Shown piece by piece: positions 41,802 to 48,852 of a stretch of DNA of 64,000 bases. The translations under genes were made by a program, and so were the position numbers. Position 1 is the first letter of the stretch. Each line of letters starts with the position of its first letter. This DNA is from Streptomyces sp. NBC_00377 (GTDB lineage: Bacteria; Actinomycetota; Actinomycetes; Streptomycetales; Streptomycetaceae). A model generated the notes under the pieces. It did not search any database, was not told the DNA's origin, and saw nothing but the letters and a program-made list of their open reading frames with translations. The DNA lies in the NCBI RefSeq assembly GCF_036075115.1, contig NZ_CP107958.1, forward strand, positions 7,750,001 through 7,814,000, given 5' to 3'.

Positions 41802-43035
41802 TGGGCGCGAGATCCGTGCCGGCGCCACGGCGGCGCACGGCGACCAGGTCCGTACGCGCCTCGCCGGCCGCCGCGACCGGGGAGGCGGCCGCCGCGGCCG
41901 CCGGGACGGAGCCGCACACCCCGCCGCCCTCGTGGGACCCGCACCCGGCGTCCTCGTGGGACCCGCAGCCGCCGCCCTCGTGCGATCCGCACCCGGCGCT
42001 CCCGTGCGACCCGCAGCCGCCGCCCGCCGTCGCCCGGTGCCCGGGCAGCGTGACCTGCTCCGCGCCCTCCACCTCGAAGCCGGCGTCCGCGATCATCTCC
42101 AGGTCGGCCCGGCCCGCCTGGCCCTCCGTCGTGAGGTAGTCGCCCAGGAAGATGGAATTGGCCAGGTGCAGGGCCAGCGGCTGCATCGTGCGCAGATGGA
42201 CCTCGCGGCCGCCCGCGATGCGCACCTCCACGTCGGGGCAGACGAACCGCACCATCGCCAGGATGCGCAGACAGCGCTGCGGCGTGAGGTTCCACTCCTT
42301 GGCCAGCGGGGTGCCCTCCACCGGGATGAGGAAGTTGACCGGAACGGAGTCCGGGTCCAGCTCGCGCAGCGAGAAGACCACGTCCACGAGGTCCTCGTCG
42401 GACTCGCCCATGCCCGCGATGAGACCCGAGCACGCCGACAGGCCCGCCGCGTGCGCCTTCTGCACCGTGTCCACCCGGTCGGCGTACGTGTGGGTGGTGG
42501 TGATCTCGCCGTAGGTGCCCTCGGAGGTGTTCAGGTTGTGGTTGTAGGCGTCGGCGCCCGCCTCGCGCAGCCGTTCGGCCTGGCCGTCGGAGAGCAGGCC
42601 CAGACAGGCGCACACCTCGACGCCCTCGTTCTGGTCCTTGATCGCCTTGATGGTGCCGGCCACCCGGTCGACGTCCCGGTCCGTCGGGCCGCGCCCGGAC
42701 GCCACCAGGCAGACCCGCTTGGCCCCGCCCGCCAGCCCGGCCGCCGCGGCCCGGGAGGCCTCCTCCGGCTTGAGCCAGGTGTACTTCAGGATCCCGGCCG
42801 TGGAGCCGAGCCGCTGGGAGCAGTAGGAGCAGTCCTCGGGGCACAGTCCCGACTTGAGATTGACCAGGTAGTTCAGTTTCACCCGCCGCCCGAACCACTG
42901 CCGGCGCACCCGGCCGGCCGCGGCCACCACGTCCAGCACGTCGTCGTCGGAAGTGGCCAGAACGGCCAGCGCTTCCTCGCGGGTCGGCAGCTCGCGCCGA
43001 AGCCCCTTGTCCACCAGCGTGTTCAGCAGGTCCAT
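41794..43035 (-). CDS. bioB: Biotin synthase with Cys/His octad-repeat tail
   Basis: A 413-residue radical-SAM biotin synthase that inserts sulfur into dethiobiotin. The Fe4S4 motif CPEDCSYCSQ has C65, C69 and C72; VCACLG, YNHNLNTSE and the C-terminal barrel strands follow. Unlike typical BioB of about 320-350 residues, it carries a tail in which CGSH recurs at residues 341, 349, 357 and 365 with exact 8-residue spacing, plus Cys 374, followed by an Ala-rich end. The DNA shows the same as 24-bp repeats. The tail probably binds metal; its function is unknown. ATG 43035 gives the usual N-terminus. Confidence 0.95.
   Translation of the reverse strand: MDLLNTLVDKGLRRELPTREEALAVLATSDDDVLDVVAAAGRVRRQWFGRRVKLNYLVNLKSGLCPEDCSYCSQRLGSTAGILKYTWLKPEEASRAAAAGLAGGAKRVCLVASGRGPTDRDVDRVAGTIKAIKDQNEGVEVCACLGLLSDGQAERLREAGADAYNHNLNTSEGTYGEITTTHTYADRVDTVQKAHAAGLSACSGLIAGMGESDEDLVDVVFSLRELDPDSVPVNFLIPVEGTPLAKEWNLTPQRCLRILAMVRFVCPDVEVRIAGGREVHLRTMQPLALHLANSIFLGDYLTTEGQAGRADLEMIADAGFEVEGAEQVTLPGHRATAGGGCGSHGSAGCGSHEGGGCGSHEDAGCGSHEGGGVCGSVPAAAAAASPVAAAGEARTDLVAVRRRGAGTDLAPNA
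41920..42024. repeat. 24-bp coding tandem repeat in bioB
   Basis: Four imperfect 24-bp units encode CGSH(E/G)xxG octads in the bioB tail. The period is an exact multiple of codons and substitutions preserve Cys and His, suggesting selection on the protein. Confidence 0.8.
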
Positions 43036-43104
43036 GAGAGCCGATCCTGTCCTACGCACCCGCTCCGGGCCAAGGTAGGGATCACACAACACACCGGGTT
43101 CGAC

Positions 43105-43122
43105 GTGTGGGTATTGCCACAC
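43105..43122. promoter_or_regulatory. Candidate operator between bioB and bioF
   Basis: GTGTGG and CCACAC form a perfect inverted repeat around a 6-base spacer in the 147-base divergent gap. A single repressor here could control both bio transcripts. The motif is not one I can assign to a named biotin regulator. Confidence 0.45.
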
Positions 43123-43182
43123 CGTGGGTGGGCGGTCGGCCCGCTAGTGTCTGTCCGCTACCTACAAAAGCCCGGAGGACCC

Positions 43183-44310
43183 ATGGCGTTCGGCTGGATC
43201 GACGAACAGGCGGAGCTGCGCCGCCGGGCCGGACTCGTGCGGACCCTGCGGCCCCGTCCGGCGGAGTCACCGCTCCTCGACCTGGCGAGCAACGACTACC
43301 TCGGTCTCGCCCGCCATCCCGAGACCGTGGCGGGCGCCGTGGCGGCCGCCGGGACCTGGGGCGGCGGTGCCACCGGTTCCAGGCTCGTCACCGGCACCAC
43401 CGAGCTGCACGGCGAACTGGAGCGTGAACTCGCCGAGCACTGCGGGTTCGAGGCGGCCCTCGTCTTCTCCTCCGGGTACGCGGCCAACCTCGCGGCGGTC
43501 ACCGCGCTGGCCCCGCACGGCTCGCTGATCGTCTCCGACGCGGGCAACCATGCCTCGCTCATCGACGGCTGCCGGCTGGCCCGCGGCACCACCCAGGTCG
43601 TCGCCCACGCCGACCCGGACGCCGTGCGCAAGGCGCTCGGCACCCACGCCGGCCCGGCCGTGGCGGTCTCGGACACGGTCTTCTCGGTCGACGGCGACGC
43701 CGCCCCGCTGGCCGCCCTGGCGGCGGCCTGCCGCGAGTACGGCGCCGGACTGGTCGTCGACGACGCCCACGGTCTCGGGGTGCTCGGGGACGGCGGACAG
43801 GGCGCTCCGTACGCGGCGGGACTGGCGGGCGCCGACGACGTCGTGGTCACGGTCACCCTGTCCAAGTCGCTGGGCAGCCAGGGCGGGGCCGTGCTGGGAC
43901 CGGCGCGGGTCATCGACCAGCTGGTGAACGCGGCCCGGACCTTCATCTTCGACACGGGTCTGGCGCCCGCGGCGGCGGGCGCGGCGCTGGCGGCCCTCAG
44001 GCTGCTGCGCCGGGAGCCGCAGCGCGCGGTGCGCGCCCGTGCCGTGGCGGGCGAACTGCACGCGCGCCTGACGGCCGCGGGCCTGGAAGCGGTGCGTCCG
44101 GACGCCGCGGTCGTCTCCGTGCGTGCTCCGTCCCCGGAGGCGGCCGTGCGGTGGGCGGCGGACTGCCGGTCGGCAGGCCTGGCCGTGGGCTGCTTCCGTC
44201 CTCCCTCCGTGCCCGACGGCATCTCACGCCTCAGGCTGACCGCGCGTGCGGACCTCTCCGGGGCCGAGCTGGAACGCGCTGTACGGGTGATCGGCGAAAC
44301 ACGACCATGA
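43183..44310 (+). CDS. bioF: 8-amino-7-oxononanoate synthase
   Basis: A 375-residue alpha-oxoamine synthase that condenses pimeloyl-ACP/CoA with L-alanine to give KAPA. DLASNDYLGLARHPE, GGGATGSRLVTGTTELHGELE, VDDAHGLGVLG and the Schiff-base Lys in TLSKSLGSQGGAV are present. CGGAGG precedes ATG 43183. It is divergent from bioBAD; no bioC/bioH/bioW is seen nearby. Confidence 0.96.
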   Translation: MAFGWIDEQAELRRRAGLVRTLRPRPAESPLLDLASNDYLGLARHPETVAGAVAAAGTWGGGATGSRLVTGTTELHGELERELAEHCGFEAALVFSSGYAANLAAVTALAPHGSLIVSDAGNHASLIDGCRLARGTTQVVAHADPDAVRKALGTHAGPAVAVSDTVFSVDGDAAPLAALAAACREYGAGLVVDDAHGLGVLGDGGQGAPYAAGLAGADDVVVTVTLSKSLGSQGGAVLGPARVIDQLVNAARTFIFDTGLAPAAAGAALAALRLLRREPQRAVRARAVAGELHARLTAAGLEAVRPDAAVVSVRAPSPEAAVRWAADCRSAGLAVGCFRPPSVPDGISRLRLTARADLSGAELERAVRVIGETRP

Positions 44311-44356
44311 GTCGGCGTGACACGGCCGTGGACCGCCTCTGACTACTCGGGTGCGG

Positions 44357-44599
44357 TCAGCGGACCCGGGAGACCGCGGCCGTGAAGTCCGTCCAGCTCT
44401 CGGGGGAGAAGAGCAGGGCGGGTCCGGCCGGGTCCTTGGAGTCGCGTACGGCGAGCAGTCCGGCCAGGGGGCCGGAGGCCGGCCGGGCCGTCTCGACGCA
44501 GTTGTTCGCTCCCGTGCTGTAGCTGCTGCGCAGCCACCGCACATCCGGGAGACGGTCGGGTCCGGTACTGGAAGGTACGTTCCGCGGTGGTGCGGACAT
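44357..44599 (-). CDS. DUF397 protein of a whiJ-like cluster
   Basis: An 80-residue DUF397 protein with the family core WLRSSYSTGANNCVETA and VRDSKDPAGPALLFSPESWTDF. DUF397 proteins are encoded beside XRE/DUF5753 regulators and often beside anti-sigma-like ATPases in Streptomyces (abaA/whiJ/bldB-related loci) and are thought to act with the regulator. It lies nine bases after the regulator gene. Confidence 0.93.
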   Translation of the reverse strand: MSAPPRNVPSSTGPDRLPDVRWLRSSYSTGANNCVETARPASGPLAGLLAVRDSKDPAGPALLFSPESWTDFTAAVSRVR

Positions 44600-44608
44600 G
44601 GCGCCTCC

Positions 44609-45469
44609 TCACGCGCCGCCTGCTATCGCGGCGATGTAATCCGATGAGTCCCCGGGCGAAAGGGCGTGCGCCCGAAGGGCGTTGAAGGCCTCGGTGTAGG
44701 CCTGGAGGTCTTCTTTCCGTTCGAGATGGAGGCTACTCGTCAAGTGGTCGAGAACAACCACATCCAGATCAGAAGTGCGCGGAAATGAGAAGATAACGAA
44801 AGGGCCGGTAATGCCGATATGCGCTCCGGCGGCGAACGGCAGTACCTGGAGGCGTACTTGGGGCATCCGGGCGGCCTCCACCAGACGCTCCAGCTGATGC
44901 GCCATCACCTCGGCCCCGCCCACCTGCCGCCGCAGCACCGCCTCGTCCAGCACCGCGTTCAGCTCCAGCGGCGGCGTCGCGCGCAGTACGTCCTGCCGGG
45001 CCAGCCGCACCTCCACCAGCGTGTCGAGCTGGTCCTCGTCGGCTCCCTCCACGGCTGCCGCTGTCACGGCGCGCGCGTACTCGGGCGTCTGCAACAGCCC
45101 GGGGACCACGGTCGTCTCCAGGGTGCGCATGGCGCTCGCCTGGGACTCCAGACTGATGAAATCCCGGTAGGTGAGCGGCAGCACCCCGCGGTAGGCGTGC
45201 CACCAGTGGTCCCGGCCGCCCCCGCCGTCGGCTCCCGCGAGCGCGAGCATCAGTTCCCGCAGCTGCGGATCGGCGACCCCGTAGGCATCCAGGAGTAACC
45301 GCACATCGGCCGGTTTTGACCCACTGACCCCGGTCTCCATGCGGCTCACCTTGGACTGGTGCCAGCCCACGAGCCGGGCCGCCTCACCACTGGTGAGACC
45401 GGCCCGGGCGCGCAGATTGCGCAGTTCGGCGCCCAGTTTCCGGCGGCGCACCGCGGGACCGTGCTGCAT
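44609..45469 (-). CDS. XRE-family regulator with DUF5753 (WhiJ-like)
   Basis: A 286-residue protein: an N-terminal XRE helix-turn-helix (RRKLGAELRNLRARAGLTSGEAARLVGWHQSKVSRMETG, about 9-47) and a DUF5753 domain (about 95-275; DFISLESQASAMRTLETTVVPGLLQTPEYARAV). WhiJ-type proteins repress development genes and are relieved by partner proteins. It is first in an operon with the DUF397 gene and divergent from an ATPase gene. Confidence 0.93.
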   Translation of the reverse strand: MQHGPAVRRRKLGAELRNLRARAGLTSGEAARLVGWHQSKVSRMETGVSGSKPADVRLLLDAYGVADPQLRELMLALAGADGGGGRDHWWHAYRGVLPLTYRDFISLESQASAMRTLETTVVPGLLQTPEYARAVTAAAVEGADEDQLDTLVEVRLARQDVLRATPPLELNAVLDEAVLRRQVGGAEVMAHQLERLVEAARMPQVRLQVLPFAAGAHIGITGPFVIFSFPRTSDLDVVVLDHLTSSLHLERKEDLQAYTEAFNALRAHALSPGDSSDYIAAIAGGA

Positions 45470-45544
45470 GGGCTCCTCCTTACTCCTGACGGGTCGGCCA
45501 TATACGCTCCGTCGTCGCAGAGTTCACCGCATCGGGCGACAGAT

Positions 45545-45554
45545 ATATGCATAT
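45545..45554. promoter_or_regulatory. AT-rich palindrome between WhiJ-like and ATPase genes
   Basis: ATATGCATAT is a perfect 10-bp palindrome in an A/T-rich island within an otherwise very GC-rich 213-base divergent gap, flanked by further ATAT text. It is a good candidate for an operator or promoter core of the divergent genes. Confidence 0.45.
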
Positions 45555-45682
45555 CTTGGTGGATCGCCACCCGTGGCCGGCGCGGTAATGGCAGTCTGGC
45601 GAAGAAGCACCAGTCCGGGACCGTACTCGAACCATCCGCACCGCGTCGGGCTCCCGGTCCCGTGGAAAGGGGCGACGTCGCC

Positions 45683-46165
45683 ATGGCAGATCACCTGGAA
45701 GCATCCGTCATTCTGCCGAGCGATCCCGCCTCGGTCTCCGCGGCCCGCTGCTTCGTGGCCGACGCCCTCGGGGAATGGGGTCTCCCGGCGGACGCGGAGC
45801 TGGCCGACGCCGTCCGGCTGATCGTCTCGGAACTCGCCACCAACGCCGTACAGCACACCTTCGGGCAGTCACCCACCTTCACGGTGGCCGTCGTCCTGGA
45901 CCGTGACGAACACGTGCGTGTCGGCGTCACCGACAGTCACCCGCGCTTCCCCAGACGACTGCCGGCCGCCGTCCAGCAGGACAACGGCCGAGGCATGGTG
46001 ATCATCCGCTGGCTGACCGCGGAGTGCGGCGGCAGGCTGAGGGTGCGGCCCACCCGGGAGGGCGGCAAGACGGTCACCGTCGAGCTCCCGTGGACCGTCC
46101 CGGCGACGGAGCCGGTGGCCGGCGTCCTGGCGGTTCCGGCGGAGGGTGAGCTCCCGGGGCGGTGA
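45683..46165 (+). CDS. Anti-sigma-like ATP-binding protein (RsbW family)
   Basis: A 160-residue HATPase_c protein. The N-box is LIVSELATNAVQHTF (about 50-64), the G1-like Asp is in VGVTDSHPRFP and the G2 region in QQDNGRGMVIIRWL. Streptomyces has dozens of such kinase-like proteins near DUF397/XRE genes; the sigma factor or antagonist partner is not encoded here. ATG 45683 gives a normal N-terminus. Confidence 0.88.
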   Translation: MADHLEASVILPSDPASVSAARCFVADALGEWGLPADAELADAVRLIVSELATNAVQHTFGQSPTFTVAVVLDRDEHVRVGVTDSHPRFPRRLPAAVQQDNGRGMVIIRWLTAECGGRLRVRPTREGGKTVTVELPWTVPATEPVAGVLAVPAEGELPGR

Positions 46166-46221
46166 AGGCGCGTCAGGACGCCCCCACCACCCCGGGAAAA
46201 CCGGCCGGCGAGCAGCCCGTC

Positions 46222-46695
46222 CTAGCGGACCCGGCCGTACCAGACGCTCTTGGTCCAGATCTTCTGGAGCTTCACCACGTCACCGGTCTTGGGCGAGTGC
46301 CAGATCTTGCCCTTACCCGCGTAGATCCCGACGTGGTAGACGTTCGACCCGGAGTGGAAGAACACGAGGTCGCCTGCCTTGCGGCTCGACGCCGAGATGT
46401 GCTTCGTCTTGTTGTACTGCTGGGCCGCCGTCCTGGGCAGGGTCTTGCCCGCCTTCTTGAACGAGTACATCGTCAGCCCCGAGCAGTCGAACCTCTTCGG
46501 CCCGGTGGCGCCGTACTTGTAAGGTGCACCCTTCTTGGAAGCCGCGATCTGGAGCGCCTTCGTCGCCGGTGTGGCGGCCGCGGCGTCCGGGGCGAGCCCC
46601 GGGACCACGACCGAGCCGCCCACGGCGGCAATGGCGAACGCCGAGGCCGTACCGGCCCGGACCATGAGCGACGGGACACGATTGAGCGCAGACAT
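46222..46695 (-). CDS. Secreted NlpC/P60 cell-wall hydrolase
   Basis: A 157-residue exported peptidoglycan peptidase. A signal sequence (about 1-41, ending PDAAAA) precedes one NlpC/P60 domain with catalytic Cys71 in RFDCSGLTMYSF, His121 in VYHVGIYAG and His133 in IWHSPKTGD. Such enzymes cut between D-Glu and the diamino acid of stem peptides. A GAAGGG sits before ATG 46695. It lies behind a probable c-di-AMP riboswitch, as several Streptomyces wall hydrolases do. Confidence 0.93.
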   Translation of the reverse strand: MSALNRVPSLMVRAGTASAFAIAAVGGSVVVPGLAPDAAAATPATKALQIAASKKGAPYKYGATGPKRFDCSGLTMYSFKKAGKTLPRTAAQQYNKTKHISASSRKAGDLVFFHSGSNVYHVGIYAGKGKIWHSPKTGDVVKLQKIWTKSVWYGRVR

Positions 46696-46699
46696 GCGC

Positions 46700-46868
46700 A
46701 ACCCTTCGTCAGCCGCCTGTGAAGGATGACCTGTCGGATTCGGGCTGACAAAGTTGCCCGGCCGCGGTTGCGGCTTCACCCCAAGGGCTGCTCGGCCCGG
46801 TCATGGCGTGACCGTTCCGGCGACCCGTCGTGCCTGGGTCCTCCACTCCTGCCGATGCACTCCTGTCG
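46700..46868 (-). promoter_or_regulatory. Probable ydaO/yuaA-type c-di-AMP riboswitch
   Basis: On the minus strand the leader contains the conserved blocks of actinobacterial ydaO leaders in order: GGAGGACCCA, CGCCGGAACGG, GGGGTGAAGCCGC (46782-46770), GGGCAAC (46759-46753), CCGAATCCGACAGGT (46743-46729) and GACGAAGGG (46710-46702) just before the gene. These riboswitches turn genes off when c-di-AMP is high and typically precede wall hydrolases and Rpf genes. The outer boundaries are approximate. Confidence 0.75.
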
Positions 46869-47259
46869 ACCGGTCATCCGGGCGGCGGCAGGACTCGGCG
46901 TCCGCCCGGACCGCCCCGCCGCTTGTGGCGGGGGCTTGTCGTCAGTCAGGGATCTTGGCTCACTCGTGTCCGAAAATCCCAACGGAACCGGGGATTTGTG
47001 GGGTTACTCACCACTCACCCGTTCGGGTGAACACTCTGATGGGCGATCAGATGTCCGAGTGCGTCAGGGGCTCCCACCAGCGGCGAAGCCTCCGGTTCGG
47101 CCCGCGGAGCGCCCTTTTGCGCAACTCCGGGGCGTCCGGGGAAACAGTAGACGCTCTGCCGAACGGGGGTACGCCTTCTGGGCCGTTTCAACTCCGTCGC
47201 GGTCGGCACGTCCCGGGGGCGGGCGGGCGGGCGGTGGGACCGGAGGCGGGCCGGCCGGA
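46869..47259. other. Upstream region of the riboswitch-controlled hydrolase
   Basis: These 391 bases must contain the promoter of the NlpC/P60 transcript. They include the perfect dyad at 47015-47030. Less GC-rich stretches (for example CGAAAATCCCAACGG near 46970) mark probable promoter DNA. No gene is supported. Confidence 0.5.
47015..47030. promoter_or_regulatory. Perfect 7-bp inverted repeat, operator candidate
   Basis: TCACCCG and CGGGTGA are separated by TT, about 150 bases upstream of the riboswitch start. The symmetric 16-bp site suits a dimeric regulator; I cannot name it. Confidence 0.4.
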
Positions 47260-47565
47260 TCAACTGCCGGAGAGCGGCGGCAGTGTGACGCGCGCGGTAC
47301 GGCGCTCCCCGTCCAGGACGCGCAGCGCCCGCGCGAGCGTCGGCGCGTGCAGCTCGCTCTCGCCCCGCTGGTGCATCAGCGTCAGCGCGTCGCGCAGCGC
47401 GGTCGCCTTGGTCACCAGCGCCTGGGCGGCGCGCAGCCCACGGTAGGTGTCCCCGTGGTGGGCGGGGTTGATACGGCCGAGCATGTCGACGACGTCGAGA
47501 TAGCCGTCGATCAGCTCGGCCTCCGCTCGGGTCAGCGCGGGCAGCGGTGGCAGCTCGGGCACCAT
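47260..47565 (-). CDS. Hypothetical protein linked to ClpP homologue
   Basis: A 101-residue, mainly helical soluble protein (ALTRAEAELIDGYLDVVDMLGRINPAHHG; AQALVTKATALRDALTLMHQRGE). No domain is recognised. It begins seven bases after the ClpP-homologue stop on the same strand, so the two are co-transcribed and may work together. Confidence 0.7.
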   Translation of the reverse strand: MVPELPPLPALTRAEAELIDGYLDVVDMLGRINPAHHGDTYRGLRAAQALVTKATALRDALTLMHQRGESELHAPTLARALRVLDGERRTARVTLPPLSGS

Positions 47566-47572
47566 CGGCGGC

Positions 47573-48208
47573 TCACCGCCCGCCGGTCGTGCCGGCCGAG
47601 GTCTTGCGGCTGGCGACGATCCCGTCCACCAGCCCGTACTCCACGGCCTCCCGGGCGCTGAGGGACGTGTCCCGCTCGATGTCCGAGGCCACCTGCTCAG
47701 GGGTTCGCCCGGTGTGCCGTACGAGCATCTCCTCCAGGCTCGCGCGGGTGCGTGCCAGCTCCGCGGCCTGGATGGCCAGGTCGCTCGCCTGTCCCTCGAC
47801 CCGCTCGGACAGGGACGGCTGGCGGATCGTCATCCGCGCCCCCGGGAGCGTGAACCGCTTGCCGGGCGTGCCCGCCGCCAGCAGCACCGCCGCGGTCGAG
47901 CCCGCCCGGCCCAGGCAGGTCGTCTCCACGTCGCAGCTGACGAACCGGATGGTGTCGTACAGGGCCGTCATCGCGCTGAAGGAGCCGCCCGGGGAGTTGA
48001 TGTACAGCGCGATGTCCCGGTCCGGGTCCTTGTGCTCGAGGTACATGAACTGGGCCGTCACGTCGTTCGCCGAGACGTCGTCGATCGGCGTCCCCAGGAA
48101 GACGATCCGCTCCTCCAGCAGCTTCGCGTACGGATCAGTGGTCCGGTGCCCGAAGCTCGTGCGCTCGGTGAACTCGGGCAGGACATGACGAGCCGACGGT
48201 CGGTTCAT
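47573..48208 (-). CDS. ClpP-family protein lacking the catalytic histidine
   Basis: A 211-residue ClpP homologue with the oxyanion region YINSPGGSFSAM, Ser104 in GRAGSTAAVLLAAG, and Asp180 in ERDTSLSAREAVEYGLVD. The catalytic His, expected 25 residues after Ser in (I/L)HQP, is Arg129 in MTIRQPS (codon CGC at 47824-47822). A single CAC to CGC change would explain it. The protein may be an inactive or structural subunit of a mixed ClpP ring. It precedes a small hypothetical gene and is divergent from a Phd-type antitoxin gene. Confidence 0.9.
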   Translation of the reverse strand: MNRPSARHVLPEFTERTSFGHRTTDPYAKLLEERIVFLGTPIDDVSANDVTAQFMYLEHKDPDRDIALYINSPGGSFSAMTALYDTIRFVSCDVETTCLGRAGSTAAVLLAAGTPGKRFTLPGARMTIRQPSLSERVEGQASDLAIQAAELARTRASLEEMLVRHTGRTPEQVASDIERDTSLSAREAVEYGLVDGIVASRKTSAGTTGGR

Positions 48209-48250
48209 CGGAGCCCCCTCCTTCTGTGTCTGACGGCATCTGTAAAAAAT

Positions 48251-48276
48251 GTACAGGATGTACGTGACGTTAGAAT
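48251..48276 (+). promoter_or_regulatory. Phd-type operator and leaderless promoter
   Basis: GTACA (48251-48255) and TGTAC (48259-48263) form an inverted repeat with a 3-base spacer, followed by a -10-like TAGAAT (48271-48276) six bases before the ATG at 48283. This suggests a leaderless, autoregulated antitoxin transcript and possible joint control of the divergent clpP-type gene. Confidence 0.5.
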
Positions 48277-48282
48277 GGGGTC

Positions 48283-48561
48283 ATGGCCTACGAGATTCCG
48301 GTGACGCAAGCCAGGGCTGAACTCGCCGATCTGATCAACCGTGTGGTGTACGGCGGTGAGCGTGTCGTCGTGACCCGGCACGGCAAGCCTCTTGTCGCCC
48401 TCGTCTCCGCCGCTGACCTGGAGCGACTCGACGAGCTCGACCGGGCCGCGGAGGAGCCGGTGATCAGCTCGGTCGCCGCCGTGCGCGAGGTCGCGTCCGC
48501 TCCCCGCGAACAGCACCGGTTCGGGGTGACGGCGGAGTACCGGGGACCGAACCCGTCCTAG
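48283..48561 (+). CDS. Phd/YefM-family antitoxin without a visible toxin
   Basis: A 92-residue Phd fold protein: EIPVTQARAELADLINRVVYGGERVVVTRHGKPLVALVSAADLERL is the complete DNA-binding domain. The C-terminal tail (about 50-92) is of the kind that neutralises a toxin. No toxin gene follows; the next 291 bases are repeats and a terminator. It may act as a stand-alone regulator or serve a toxin elsewhere. Confidence 0.9.
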   Translation: MAYEIPVTQARAELADLINRVVYGGERVVVTRHGKPLVALVSAADLERLDELDRAAEEPVISSVAAVREVASAPREQHRFGVTAEYRGPNPS

Positions 48562-48574
48562 GCCCGACGAGTCG

Positions 48575-48840
48575 GCCACCCGCACGCGAAGGGCCGTGCA
48601 CCCAGGGACGGCACCCCGCACGCGGAGGGCCGTGCCCCCCGGGGACGGCAACCCGCACAAGGAAGAAGCGTCCACCCAGGGACGGCAGCACGCACGCGAA
48701 AGGCTGTGCCCCGGGGGCGGCACCCCGCACGCGAAGGGGCGTGCACCCCGGGACGGCGACCCGCACAAGCAAGGGGCGTCCGCCCGGGGGCGGCACCCCG
48801 CACGCGAAGGGCCGTGCACCCCGGGAGGAATGCACGGCCC
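48575..48840. repeat. 36-37 bp minisatellite, about seven copies
   Basis: Units centred on C(C)CGCACGCGAAGGGCCGTGCACCC start near 48581, 48617, 48654, 48691, 48726, 48762 and 48799. Periods alternate 36, 37, 37, 35, 36 and 37 bases, so reading frames are not kept and the array is non-coding. Copies 3 and 6 share a CACAAG variant. The last copy supplies the left arm of the terminator at 48809-48840. It fills the gap between the Phd gene and the permease gene. Confidence 0.85.
48809..48840. terminator. Bidirectional hairpin terminator
   Basis: GGGCCGTGCA (48809-48818) and TGCACGGCCC (48831-48840) form a perfect 10-bp stem with a 12-base loop, just beyond the end of the permease gene (48853, minus strand) and downstream of the Phd gene. 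Confidence 0.7.
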
Positions 48841-48852
48841 TGTGGGACGGGG

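Noticed and set aside
48596..48840. Possible CRISPR array in the 36-37 bp repeats
   Set aside because: The units are contiguous and similar throughout, with no unique spacers, and no cas genes are in the window.
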